Part shown: positions 34,479 to 44,428 of the stretch, in pieces
Numbering within the stretch: position 1 is the stretch's first letter
How the letters are laid out: each line of letters starts with the position of its first letter
From: Nipponacmea schrenckii
Taxonomy: Eukaryota; Mollusca; Gastropoda; Lottiidae
Assembly: GCA_030562195.1 (NCBI GenBank)
Contig: JAUJPP010000005.1
Coordinates: forward strand, 41,217,106 to 41,281,105
Reading direction: 5' to 3'
DNA length: 64,000 nucleotides
The notes under the pieces: model-generated
What the model saw: the letters and a program-made list of their open reading frames with translations, nothing else
The model's database searches: none
What the model was told of the DNA's origin: nothing
Made by a program: the position numbers and the translations under genes

Positions 34479-35178
34479 CTTCTTTAATAACAAGGTACAT
34501 AACACACTTCTTTAAACAATTAATACGGGTTGACACTACTTCTTCAATAACAAGGTACATAACACACTTCTTTAATAACAAGGTACATAACACACTTCTT
34601 TTATAACAAGGTACATAACACACTTCTTTAATAACAAGGTACATAACACACTTCTTTAATAACAAGGTACATAACACACTTCTTTAATAACAAGGTACAT
34701 AACACACTTCTTTAATAACAAGGTACATAACACACTTCTTTAATAACAAGGTACATAACACACTTCTTTAATAACAAGGTACATAACACACTTCTTTTAT
34801 AACAAGGTACATAACACACTTCTTTAATAACAAGGTACATAAGCACTTCTTTAATAACAAGGTACATAACACACTTCTTTAATAACAAGGTACATAACGC
34901 ACTTCTTTAATAACAAGGAACATAACACACTTCTTTAATAACAAGGTACATAACACACTTCTTTAATAACAAGGTACATAACACACTTCTTTAATAACAA
35001 GGTAAATAACACACTTCTTTAATAGCATGGTACATAACACACTTCTTTAATAACAAGGTACATAACGCACTCCTTTAATAACAAGGAACATAACACACTT
35101 CTTTAATAACAAGGTAAATAACACACTTCTTTAATAGCATGGTACATAACACACTTCTTTAATAACAAGGCACATAAT
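34479..35178. repeat. 28-bp minisatellite, ~25 copies
   Basis: Unit is built on TTCTTTAATAACAAGGTACA and TAACACAC. An insertion of AACAATTAATACGGGTTGACAC near 34514 duplicates flanking sequence (34463-34480). Late copies carry linked variants (AATAGCATGG, AAGGTAAATAAC) that recur as a two-unit block at about 34991-35040 and 35100-35150. Confidence 0.95.
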
Positions 35179-35806
35179 GTTTCAACACAATTTATACGCG
35201 TTGTCAGGAGAGAAACATGATAGCAATTTCACTTCTTTAAAAACAAAGCTCATAGCGTTTCTTTAACAGTGTCCACAGGGTTAATAATTTGGTATTTAAG
35301 GTTTGCCAATTTTCAGAGAGTCCACATATTGGTTAAGTAAAAATAAAATCTAATTAAAATGAGAAACGAAAGTGGTTGCGTACAAAAATAAAATTGAGGA
35401 ACGAAACTATGGCCTTACTTTATTCTGATTGAGAAATAAAAAAAATGGACGCCCATTCGATTAAATTCTACTTTAAAATATATAGAAACATGCGCTTTAT
35501 TATCATCAAGTATCATTGACGGCATTCGAAGTGGCTGTTGTAAATGTAAAAGTTGTAAAAGGTGAAAATGTGAAGTAGCTTGTCTCGCGGTTGGTCACAG
35601 ATTTCTGAAAACAATGTTGAATTGTTCTCGGATCGTAAGTGGTTTAAAAACTAAGAAAAAAAAACATTTTGTCTGAGAAATTTTACATTGAATAACATTA
35701 AGAGTAATTTTATTTTTTATCCCCGGTTTTCATCCTCATGTCGAACGTAGCCCATCCTCATCATGTCTTCCGGTAGTCGAAGATAACGCAATATATATGC
35801 TAAAAA
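35179..35806. other. Spacer, no gene seen
   Basis: AT-rich spacer. No gene or array recognised. Confidence 0.35.
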
Positions 35807-37362
35807 GCATCTTCACGATGTCAAGCTCTTACAAACTTCATCTTATACATCTTTACAATGTCAAGTTATTACAAACTTCATCTTATACATCTTTACAATA
35901 ACAAGTTATTACAAACTTCGTCTTAAACATATTTACAATGTCAAGCTCTTACAAACTTCATCCTATACATCTTTACAAGTAACAAGTTATTACAAACTTC
36001 ATCTTATACATCTTTACAATGTCAAGCTATTACAAACTTCATCTTATACATCTTCACAATGTCAAGCTATTACAAACTTCATCTTATACATCTTTACAAT
36101 GTCAAGCTATTACAAACTTCATCTTATACATCTTTACAATGTCAAGCTATTACAAACTTCATCTTATACATCTCACAATGTCAAGCTATTACAAACTTCA
36201 TCTTATACATCTTCACAATGTCAAGTTATTACAAACTTCATCTTATACATCTTCACAATGTCAAGCTATAACAAACTTCATCTTATACATCTTCACAATG
36301 TCAAGCTATTACAAACTTCATCTTATACATCTTCACAATGTCAAGCTATTACAAACTTCATCTTATACATCTTCACAATGTCAAGCTATTACAAACTTCA
36401 TCTTATACATCTTCACAATGTCAAGCTATTACAAACTTCATCTTATACATCTTCACAATGTCAAGCTATTACAAACTTCATCTTATACATCTTCACAATG
36501 TCAAGTTATTACAAACTTCATCTTATACATCTTCACAATGTCAAGCTTTTTACAAACTTCATCTTATACATCTTCACAATGTCAAGTTATTACAAACTTC
36601 ATCTTATACATCTTCACAATGTCAAGTATAACAAACTTCATCTATACATCTTCACAATGTCAAGCTATTAAACTTCATCTTATACATCTTCACAATGTCA
36701 AGCTATTACAAACTTCATCTTATACATCTCACAATGTCAAGCTATTACAAACTTCATCTATACATCTTCATAATGTCAAGCTATTACAAACTTCATCTTA
36801 TACATCTTTACAACGTCAAGCTATTACAAACTTCATCTTATACATCTTCACAATGTCAAGCTATTACAAACTTCATCTTATACATCTTCACAATGTCAAG
36901 TATTACAAACTTCATTTTATACATTTTCACCATGTCAAGTTATAACAAACTTCAGCTTATACATCTTCACAATGTCTAGTATACAAACTTCATCTTATAC
37001 ATTTCACAATTCAAGCTATTACAAAATTCATCTTATACATCTTCAAATGTCAAGCTATTACAAACTTCATCTTATACATCTTTACAATGTCAAGCTATAA
37101 CAAACTTCACCTTATACATCTTCCCAATGTCAAGCTATTTCAACTTCATCTTATACATCTTCACAATGTCAAGCTATTCAACTTCATCTTTACATCTTCA
37201 CAATGTCAAGCTATTACAAACTTCATCTTTCACATCTTCACAATGTCAAGCATTACAAACTTCATCTTATACATCTTCACAATGTCAAGTTATACAAACT
37301 TCTTCTTATACATCTTACAATGTCAAGCTATTCAAACTTCGTCTTATAATTTCACAATGTGA
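35807..37362 (-). repeat. 40-bp satellite (family S40), ~38 copies
   Basis: On the minus strand the unit reads TTTGTAATAGCTTGACATTG and TGAAGATGTATAAGATGAAG. The middle is highly uniform; both edges are diverged with many 1-5-bp indels (36950-37360). The same unit forms arrays at 47893-48130 and 62866-63490. Apparent open frames of up to 308 codons here are by-products of the repeat. Confidence 0.97.
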
Positions 37363-37846
37363 ATTATGTTGAATGCTAAGCTTATATCTTCGAATTAACA
37401 ACATTCAATACAACAAATAGCTGATTACAAATATGTGCTACGAAAATAATTAGTAAAACAACCTCAATATATCAGAATTTAACTAGCTATAGAATAACGG
37501 TTCTAGAGTAACGAAACTTATGTAGTCTTCAAGCACAGAACTAATACTAATTATTTAAGAGTAAATGGCAGTTTCAAATTGTTCATCTTCAATATCAGTT
37601 GTAAAAACTAGCTTTTTTAGTCAATTTTAAAGTTATCTTAATTTTATTTCCAAAACTGTGGCAATGTCGATTTTTTAACGTTACAATAAATTGATTTACA
37701 AATTATGGCAGATTTGATATTATAGGGGTCGCTATAGTTATAGTAATTTACATCACAATAGCAACCACTTAAGCTATGACGTAAAAAGAGATAAGACAAA
37801 ATTGATTAAATTTTGAAAATTTCGTTGGTTCCTTTGAGTATGTAGT

Positions 37847-38032
37847 TTAACTTGGCCAGTGTTTAATTTTCGATGGAACTGTGGGTAAGGCGAATTTATC
37901 TTCTTTAACAGCCTTAATACACAGATAGCTGAGTATGATGTAGACGAGAATAACTAGTAACACAACACTCGAATATATCAGTACTAGTATTATAATAGAC
38001 GGGCTAGGCGACCTTATTGTAGTCTCGATCAC
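37847..38032 (-). CDS. Lectin-like receptor, exon 5: membrane span and tail
   Basis: Begins in phase 0 after a strong acceptor (TTTTCCTTTCAG) and encodes 61 residues to a stop at 37847. VIETTIRSPSPS completes a short Ser/Thr/Pro stalk. A strongly hydrophobic stretch (SIIILVLIYSSVVLLVILVY and the next few residues) forms one membrane span, and a basic tail of about 25 residues (KAVKEDKFALPTVPSKIKHW) follows. With a signal peptide in exon 1 this predicts a type I membrane protein. The tail has no convincing signalling motif. A possible poly(A) signal (AATAAA, minus strand, 37648-37643) lies about 200 bp downstream. Confidence 0.7.
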   Translation of the reverse strand: MIETTIRSPSPSIIILVLIYSSVVLLVILVYIILSYLCIKAVKEDKFALPTVPSKIKHWPS

Positions 38033-38261
38033 CTGAAAGGAAAACATAAATTATTAAAATGAAATGGAGTTCAAAGTCCTTCAATAAACTAAAATGACTA
38101 GCTTGTGATAAGGAGTACTGTGCTGTACCTAGGTATGTTAATTGGATATTTTCGAAGTTAAAAACTGAACGTAGGGTAGGGCCTAGTATAATTTCAATAA
38201 TGGCTTCACATCACTTCTATGTTCGTTTAGCCTAGTAGGCTAAGGGGAACTAAATCTCTAA

Positions 38262-38311
38262 ATAGACGTTTGGATTTAGGTAATATTTATTACCTAAATC
38301 AAAACGTCTAT
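38262..38311. repeat. Short hairpin, 23-bp stem with 4-base loop
   Basis: ATAGACGTTTGGATTTAGG and the reverse complement of CCTAAATCAAAACGTCTAT pair with a single mismatch around an ATTT loop. It lies in the intron between exons 4 and 5 of the lectin-like gene. Confidence 0.85.
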
Positions 38312-38419
38312 ATAGCGATGTAGGCCTATTTTAATTTTGCCCACCTCGATCCAGTTATCAAATATCTGAAATATTACTGGTGTCAAAACGTGTTTCGAAA
38401 TATCAATAGGTCTACTTAC

Positions 38420-38445
38420 AGCTAATTCTGTAGATCTAGTTGGCG
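38420..38445 (-). CDS. Lectin-like receptor, exon 4: 26-nt stalk micro-exon
   Basis: A 26-base segment on the minus strand lies between an acceptor (TTTTCATTTTCAG) and a consensus donor (GTAAGTAG). It starts with two bases, completing the codon left by exon 3 (phase 1), and ends in phase 0 as exon 5 requires. It encodes PTRSTELA after a shared Pro. Support is from splice signals and phase matching on both sides. Confidence 0.6.
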
Positions 38446-38599
38446 CTGAAAATGAAAAAAAAATAAAAAATTATTTTTTTTTTTGTGAAATTTACAAAAT
38501 TACTTTAATAAGCCTTCAACAATTACAACATGACCAATTAAAATCCATGATAGCTTCTTAATTACCGGTATGTATCGTAAACCCTTGATCAACAATAAC

Positions 38600-38790
38600 C
38601 CACGCCATTGACAATGAGATCTTTTGGTACCTACGGTCGTGATAGACGTAAGGTACGCAAATTGACCCTAAGGTCGTTCATAATAAGGTTTATATTTACG
38701 AACGTAATAGACGTAAGGTATCGGTAGGCCTACACTATTGACAATAAGATTATAAAACATACAGTTTATACTTACGATCTTGACAGACGT
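38600..38790 (-). repeat. Threefold degenerate duplication of an exon end and its donor
   Basis: TAGACGTAAGG-type sequence, reading on the minus strand as CCTTACGTCT followed about 10 bp later by GTAAGT, GTAAAT or GTAGGT, occurs at 38770-38795 (the real exon 3 end), about 38690-38720 and about 38632-38655. The copies are about 65-70 bp apart, each preceded by a GACAAT(A/G)AGAT block. Confidence 0.6.
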
Positions 38791-38975
38791 AAGGCAGTTC
38801 ATCACTACAGTTCAACACCTTCCAGGCAAGAGTTATAGTTGATATGGCAACACATGGTTTATCACCAGCAAAAATAGGCTGATCTGGTTCCCAGTTGCTC
38901 CAGTTTGAAATTCTACCACTCTGCCACCGGAACTCGTTTCTCTCCGTATAATACCGCAACCCCAACCAAACTGTC
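38776..38975 (-). CDS. Lectin-like receptor, exon 3: C-terminal half of CTLD
   Basis: C-type lectin-like domains are disulphide-bonded ligand-binding folds on secreted or surface proteins. This exon gives VWLGLRYYTERNEFRW, NWSNWEPDQP, DKPCVAI, WKVLNCSDELPYVCQ. These are the WIGL block, the long-loop EP region and the last three canonical cysteines. The calcium-site residues are largely absent (EPD in place of EPN/QPD; no WND), so calcium-dependent sugar binding is doubtful. Exon phases 2 (start) and 1 (end) match exon 2 and exon 4. The donor GTAAGT is at 38775. Two degraded copies of the exon end and donor follow in the intron. Confidence 0.85.
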
Positions 38976-39233
38976 CTGTTTTTGTAGGACAAAAGCAGTG
39001 TTTAACTTTAAGACTAATGCAGACGACGAATATTTCTGTCGAGGAACAAAAACATCTTAGCTTGAACGTCACGGAAAGTCACATGACCTCAAAATGGCGC
39101 CGTCTAGTAGAAAACATAAAATTACGCTAGCTATATTATTGATTCTAAAATCATGAATAAACAATCACAGTTTGTTCCTTCTCGGCAGTCCAAAATGTTA
39201 TATTGATGGTATCAATAGACGTCGCCATTTTTA

Positions 39234-39785
39234 TTGGCACGTGATCTGCATCCAATCGCTGGGTGTTTCGTCGATGAATGTTGGGTGAAAATGTTCGTCG
39301 TTAACGCAGAAAACGACCAAAAAAATGTTCGGGAGGTGAAAATGCTCGTCAAATCAAACATGTATGATATCACGAAAATTTATCAAGAACATTTTTGTTC
39401 GTTTTTCGGGATCTGAAAATGATTGAAAGATGTCTTTTACGATCGTTCGTCTAAAATGTTCGTCGTCTGCGTTAGGCTTCAGTCAATTGGGTATAAATTC
39501 AAAACCTCAAACATGGAACAAGAGTTTGAAAGAATTAAGAAAACTCATGCCAAACTTCGCTATCCCGGTCCGAGTTTCATAGCCCTGTTATTCGACCCGA
39601 CCAGATCTAATAAACAACCAACTACAGTACGAAACCAACAACATAGAATCAACTTGAACCAATCCAACCATCTTTTTTACGAATACCAATGTATTGCCCC
39701 ATGGGCTGAATGTGAGACAGGACAATGTCCTTGTGTATTGGGTCTATTTCTAACCTATGTAAAATAAAGAGTTTATTATTATTAT
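39234..39785 (+). mobile_element. 3' end of a retroposon with ATT-repeat tail
   Basis: Open but unrecognised frames at 39234-39416 and 39423-39767 are followed directly by AAAATAAAGAGTTTATTATT and a short (TTA)n run, the usual 3' end of a retroposed LINE-type element. The sequence lies in the large intron of the lectin-like gene on the opposite strand. I cannot name the family. Confidence 0.4.
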
Positions 39786-41632
39786 ACCAACAACTACAAC
39801 TAGTCAGTATCCACTGAATGCGAGCGTTGACTTGTCATCTAACAGTGGTAACAGTATCCGCTGGAAGCAAATATTAACTTGTCGTCTATCAATAACTACC
39901 TAGTCTGTGATATCAGTATCCGCTGGAAGCGAGTATTAACTTGCCATCTACCAACAACTACCTAGTTTGTGATATCGGCATCTACTGGAAGCGAACATTT
40001 ACTTGTCATTTACCAACAAATACCTAGTTTGTGATATCAGAATCTCCTGGAAGCGAACGTTGACTTGTCATTTACCAACAAATACATAGTTTGTGACGTC
40101 AGTATCCACTGAATGCGAGCGTTGACTTGTCATCTATCAATAACTACCTAGATTGCGATATCAACATCTACTGGTAGCAAATTTTTACTTGTCATCTACC
40201 AACGACTACCTAGTCTGTGATATCAGTTAACGTGATATCAGCATCTACTGGAAGAGAACGTTAACTTGTCATCTACCAACAACTACCTAGTCTGTGATAC
40301 CAACATCAACTGGAAGCGAACGTTAACTTGTCATCTACCAACAACTACCTAGTTTGTGATATCAGCATCAACTGGAAGCGAACGTTAACTTGTCATCTAC
40401 CAACAACTACCTAGTTTGTGATATCAGCATCTACTGGAAGCGAACGTTAACTTGTCATCTACCAACAACTACCTAGTTTGTGATATCAGCATCACTGGAA
40501 GGAACGTTAACTTGTCATCTACCAATAACTACCTAGTTTGGATATCAGCATCAACTGGAAGTGAACGTTAACTTGTCATCTACCAACGACTACCTAGTTT
40601 GTGATATCAGTTAAATGTATGCATCACCAACTATTTTACAATCTTGGAAGCGAACGTTAACTTGTCATCTACCAAAACTACCTAGTTCTGTGATATCAGT
40701 ATCAACTGGAAGTGAACTTGTTAATTGTCATCTACCAATAACTACCTAATGTCAGTTGTGATATCAACATCTACTGGAAGCGAACGTTAAAGGGATAATA
40801 GGCGTTAGAATACACTCGTCCTACGGCTTATATTTGTGTTTCATATTGACTATTAGTTAAATAAGTATGCATCCCACACTTTACCAAATTTTAAAAAGCC
40901 ACAATAAAAATATATTCGGAATTTTTAAAAAAAAGTGAGCCAGCGACGATTCCGATTGTGGAATTCAACAGTAGGGGTCAAGGACGCGTGAAAACTCACA
41001 TGTTAGAGTTACTTCCCTTTATATTTACACGACTTTGAAAAATCGCTTGATGGATGACTCAAGCGTTTTATGATTAACTACTTTATTTTGGGGATTTATC
41101 AGATTTTAGAGGGATTTTGATGTATAGGTAATCACTAGGTTTCGTGTTATCTGTCCAAATTTAAGTGAACTTAAAATTTTATGTTCGTTCTAACGCCTAT
41201 TATCCCTTTAACTTGTCATCTACCAACAACTACCTAGTTTGTGATATCAGTATCTACTGGAAGTGAACGTTAACTTGTCATCTACCAACAACTACCTAGT
41301 TTGTGATATCAGCATCTACTGGAAGTGAACGTTAACTTGTCATCTACCAACAACTACCTAGTTTGTGATATCAGCATCTACTGGAAGTGAACGTTAACTT
41401 GTCATCTACCAACAACTACCTAGTTTGTGATATCAGCATCTACTGGAAGTGAACGTTACCTGTCATCTACCAACAACTACCTAGTTGTGATATCAGATCT
41501 ACTGGAAGCGAAGTTAACTGTCATCACAACAACTACCTAGTTGTGATATCAGCATCTACTGGAAGCGAATGTTAACATGTCATCCACCAACAACTACCTA
41601 GTTTGAGAAATCAGTATCCGTGATAAGTGGGA
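39786..41632. repeat. 62-bp satellite in the lectin-gene intron, split by a MITE
   Basis: Unit contains CAACAACTACCTAGTTTGTG, ATATCAGCATCTACTGGAAG and CGAACGTTAACTTGTCATCT. About 16 units precede and 7 follow the 417-bp insertion at 40791-41207. The last unit ends about 6 bp from the 5' splice site of exon 2 (minus strand, 41638). Units near 40500 and 41480 carry multiple single-base losses. Confidence 0.95.
40791..41207. mobile_element. 417-bp MITE with 20-bp terminal inverted repeats
   Basis: Left end AGGGATAATAGGCGTTAGAA and right end TTCTAACGCCTATTATCCCT are perfect inverted repeats. TTAA flanks both sides (40787-40790 and 41208-41211). Removing the element and one TTAA restores the satellite unit (CGAACGTTAACTTGTCATCT), which proves it is an insertion. 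A TA duplication with a 1-bp longer TIR fits equally well, so assignment to piggyBac-like (TTAA) or mariner-like (TA) is open. No transposase is encoded. Confidence 0.95.
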
Positions 41633-41638
41633 ACCTAC

Positions 41639-41852
41639 CTATTTAAATTGGAGATATTGTGTCTCCGGATCATTTCCATATCGTCTGCATTATACATCTC
41701 TAGTGACACCTGGTTAAATGAGTCTTTACATCCGGCAGCCGCCATTGTCCAGTTCAGATTTTGTTTCATGAAAATTCGTTCATTCTTCAACTCAGCTGAA
41801 ACATAACTATCCTGATTTATCATTATGAAAGGCACAACTAAGACGGATAATT
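41639..41852 (-). CDS. Lectin-like receptor, exon 2: N-terminal half of CTLD
   Basis: Encodes LSVLVVPFIMINQDSY and then KNERIFMKQNLNWTMAAAGC, NADDMEMIRRHNISNLN. The NWTxAxxxC segment is the first helix of a C-type lectin-like domain with its conserved cysteine. I chose the acceptor CAACGTGTGTCCAG (exon start 41852) because it gives the two-base start needed after exon 1 (phase 1); another AG at 41888 would need a different upstream phase. The end is a GTAGGT donor at 41638 in phase 2, and exon 3 supplies the missing base, joining NISNLNR to TVWLGL. Two N-glycosylation sequons (NWT, NIS) and a third at the junction (NRT) are present. Confidence 0.75.
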
Positions 41853-41928
41853 CTGGACACACGTTGAGCTTATATTGATAAGCATAGCTAAAGATTTCCC
41901 GTTTCAGAGATTGAAGTTGGATAAGTCA

Positions 41929-42334
41929 AACGGACATCGAACTCGCTCCTTTTATGTGGTAACAAAAAAAAAGATACGAAAACAGGAAAAAACACCAAAT
42001 AAGCAATTCTACGTTATAATTGTTAATAAAACTAACAAATTGTAACAATGTGACACAATGTTGACATTTCGTTAATTATTTAATTAATATTTCCCGTTTT
42101 CGACTTTTATTTATTTTAGTAACTACGTTACCATTGTTAATACAAGACATCGAAAATAATTGATGAATATCGTCGACTGAATGTTATGCTTATTCTATAA
42201 TATTCAAAGTTCTGTTAAAAGCGTTAATTAGACGTTGACATGTGGACTAAAGCGTATTTGGGCTAAGGCTATCTCAGACAGAAATTAAATTTTTTCATTG
42301 AAACGTGAAATACGTCAATGTGATTATAAACCAA
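41929..42334. other. Intron of the lectin-like gene, no feature
   Basis: AT-rich intronic sequence without recognised elements. Confidence 0.4.
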
Positions 42335-42835
42335 GTAAAACGATTTCAAACTATTACGGACTTCGTACTTATACCTTGACTGCAATAGCCACTATTCTTG
42401 CGGTAGTTTGTAAATGAAACGATTTAAGAAAGAAAAGAAATAAACAACTATATTTTACAAGGATAAAAACTTAGATTCACAAGTCCGCCGTGACAGGGAT
42501 ACTTTCTACCAGCTGAACCTTGGCCAAACCGCTTAACATTGATCTTTCCCGGATTTTCCGTACCCATTTACAGCTGGGTGGACTGGAATCATGAGTGAAA
42601 ATGACTTATTCAAGGTCATTAGATTCTCGTCGTAGACGAGGACAGAGGATATCTAGGCGTTAGGCACTACCACAGAACATATTAAAGCCTAAATGTTTAC
42701 ACCGGGCCCTCATTGGCTGTATTCACTGGTGAACAATCCAATTGAATCATTGCATTACTTTATACAAGAAAGGTGGCTATTGAGGTCAAGGTATAAGTAT
42801 GAAGTTCGTTCTAGCCTGACATTGTGGAGTTGATT
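42335..42835. mobile_element. Foldback element whose TIR contains the S40 monomer
   Basis: Imperfect inverted repeats at about 42335-42402 and 42766-42835. The left arm (minus strand) reads GGCTATTGCAGTCAAGGTAT then AAGTACGAAGTCCGTAATAG; the right arm reads GGCTATTGAGGTCAAGGTAT then AAGTATGAAGTTCG...CTGACATTGTG. The outer 40 bp of each arm matches the S40 satellite monomer. The interior carries repeat sequence shared with 27220-27365 and the SINE tail shared with 29640-29720. Exact ends and target duplication are not certain. Confidence 0.65.
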
Positions 42836-43174
42836 TGATTTATATAAAAAAACAATCTTGGGTGCTGCTGCTGATCGTGGATGAAATCTCCAGGCTACTG
42901 AATTTATGTGACCGCATGATTATAGGCCTTAAACTTAACTGAGATTAAATCTATGATTACAGGCCTTATTCTCAAAAACTGAGATAAAATCCAAATTTTA
43001 AGAAACACAATTATCTGATTGGATAATAAAACTTAATTTCAAATCGAGTTTAGTGATTGACAAATCATATGACTGGATCATCTTAAGTTGTAACGTTTTT
43101 CCTGATTATTAATATTGTAACGTTTTTCTCCTTCTTCATTTGAGTTCGTTATGTTGGATAAATAAATAACAAAT
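42836..43174. other. Intron of the lectin-like gene, no feature
   Basis: AT-rich; TTATAGGCCTTA-type sequence is repeated at about 42918 and 42959. No gene recognised. Confidence 0.35.
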
Positions 43175-43255
43175 AACTTTGGGTTAAAATAGCTATATTA
43201 TTTTAGTTACAAATAATACATTTAACCCAAAAAAACTAACGCTAACAACTTTTAG
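43175..43255. repeat. Interspersed repeat copy 1 (pair with 44118-44195)
   Basis: TGGGTTAAAATAGCTATATT...AATACATTTAACCCA and CTAACGCTAACAACTTTT are shared with 44122-44192 at about 90% identity by eye. The ends TGGGTTAA/TTAACCCA are inverted, so this may be a very short MITE. Confidence 0.75.
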
Positions 43256-44117
43256 TCATTCAACTTGTGAGTATTACAAACTTACTGAATATAAAAAATA
43301 AATCTGGGTTATTTATACCTTCAAAAATCGATTTAAATCTTAAAAATTAAAATAATTTCAATTACTAACATACCCAAATAAAATTAATTTTGTTTCCTTG
43401 AATGTATTGACCTAGACATTGAATATACAAAAACAACACGATGTAATGATTAAGAAAAGTTTATCCAAAAAATGTCATGACTTCAAAGTCACCTACACGC
43501 AGTTTCGTTGGTTACAAAATTAAAACACAAAGCACATGACACGACTTAACGGTGATCCAAAAATATTAAATAAAAAATACACATTTAGCGAAACTTTAAA
43601 ACGCGTGGAAACTGCAATTATGACTGCAACTACACTGTTAAACTGGTGGACACAAAGATAAACGGCTGGAACGGATTATCACGTATGGTGACCAATGTAA
43701 AGGCATTTTTCTTGGAAATCCTGTGACCTTCGGAGAATCTCTTTCCGTTAACAAGGGTAGCCATGTGGAATAATAGCGAAAATGGTACAAGACGTTGGAA
43801 ACTGGAAACTGGAAACTTGAAATGTTGAATGTACATACACTGGAAACTGGAAACAGGAACTGGATATTAAAGAACTGGAACTGGATATAACACTCGAAAC
43901 TTGAATTTATGAACTGGAAGCTGGAACACTGGAACGGTTCTAGGACTTCAAATGTTGTGTTGTTACAATCTTAGGTTCGTTCTGTTGTTAGACAATAGAC
44001 AAAAAAAAATCCTGGTCCAAACGGCTCCAATGGTAACGGTTTCCTTTTATTAAGATGGTTATAATAATGTTTTCCTTTAATTTATTCTGCGTGTAATGCT
44101 TGTTGTAAATAAGAAGA
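43256..44117. other. Intron of the lectin-like gene, (GGAAACT)n-rich
   Basis: Contains a degenerate GGAAACT/GGAACT repeat at 43795-43935 and otherwise AT-rich sequence. The minus-strand open frame at 43630-43836 resembles nothing known. Confidence 0.4.
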
Positions 44118-44195
44118 CTCAATGGGTTGAAAAAGCTATATTATTGTAGATACAAATAATTCATTTAACCCAACAAAACTAACGCTCACAACTCA
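44118..44195. repeat. Interspersed repeat copy 2 (pair with 43175-43255)
   Basis: TGGGTTGAAAAAGCTATATT...AATTCATTTAACCCA followed by CTAACGCTCACAACTCAATT; same order as copy 1, 940 bp away. Confidence 0.75.
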
Positions 44196-44364
44196 ATTCA
44201 CAGACAATAACTAAAAAACAGACAAAACCAAAAGACCCTAAAGACACCAAATACGAACGACGAAGAAAACAATCACCATTACAAAGTTTAACCTCCGAGA
44301 ATAAGGCCCCTGGATAAATTATATTACTTAAAAAAAGATTTTTAAATAAAAAAAAAAAACTCAC

Positions 44365-44428
44365 CTTTTATTAAAGTCAAAATAAATAAGATTATCGCTA
44401 TTAAACTTAAATTTCCTATATTCTCCAT
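44365..44428 (-). CDS. Lectin-like receptor, exon 1: signal peptide
   Basis: ATG at 44428 encodes MENIGNLSLIAIILFILTLI then Lys, a short charged start and a long hydrophobic core typical of a signal peptide. It ends in phase 1 at a consensus donor (GTGAGT, 44364-44359), and the next exon at 41852 supplies the two bases needed. With exons 2-5 this predicts a 229-residue protein. A TATA-like TTTATATAAAAA (minus strand, 44622-44611) sits about 185 bp upstream and is a possible promoter element. Linkage across the 2.5-kb intron rests on phase, spacing and domain logic, and needs transcript support. Confidence 0.55.

Noticed and set aside
36019..36945. 308-codon open frame
   Set aside because: It lies wholly in the 40-bp satellite and is a repeat of the same few residues; similar frames occur in all three phases. 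No start or splice context.
38000..38040. ITIM-like LSYLCI motif in the lectin-like receptor
   Set aside because: The tyrosine lies at the inner edge of the membrane span, too close to the bilayer to be a convincing signalling site.
43795..43935. GGAAACTGGAAACTGGAAAC as an interferon-response-type element
   Set aside because: Spacing between GAAA cores is three bases, not two as in the IRF consensus, and the block grades into a simple GGAACT repeat within an intron.
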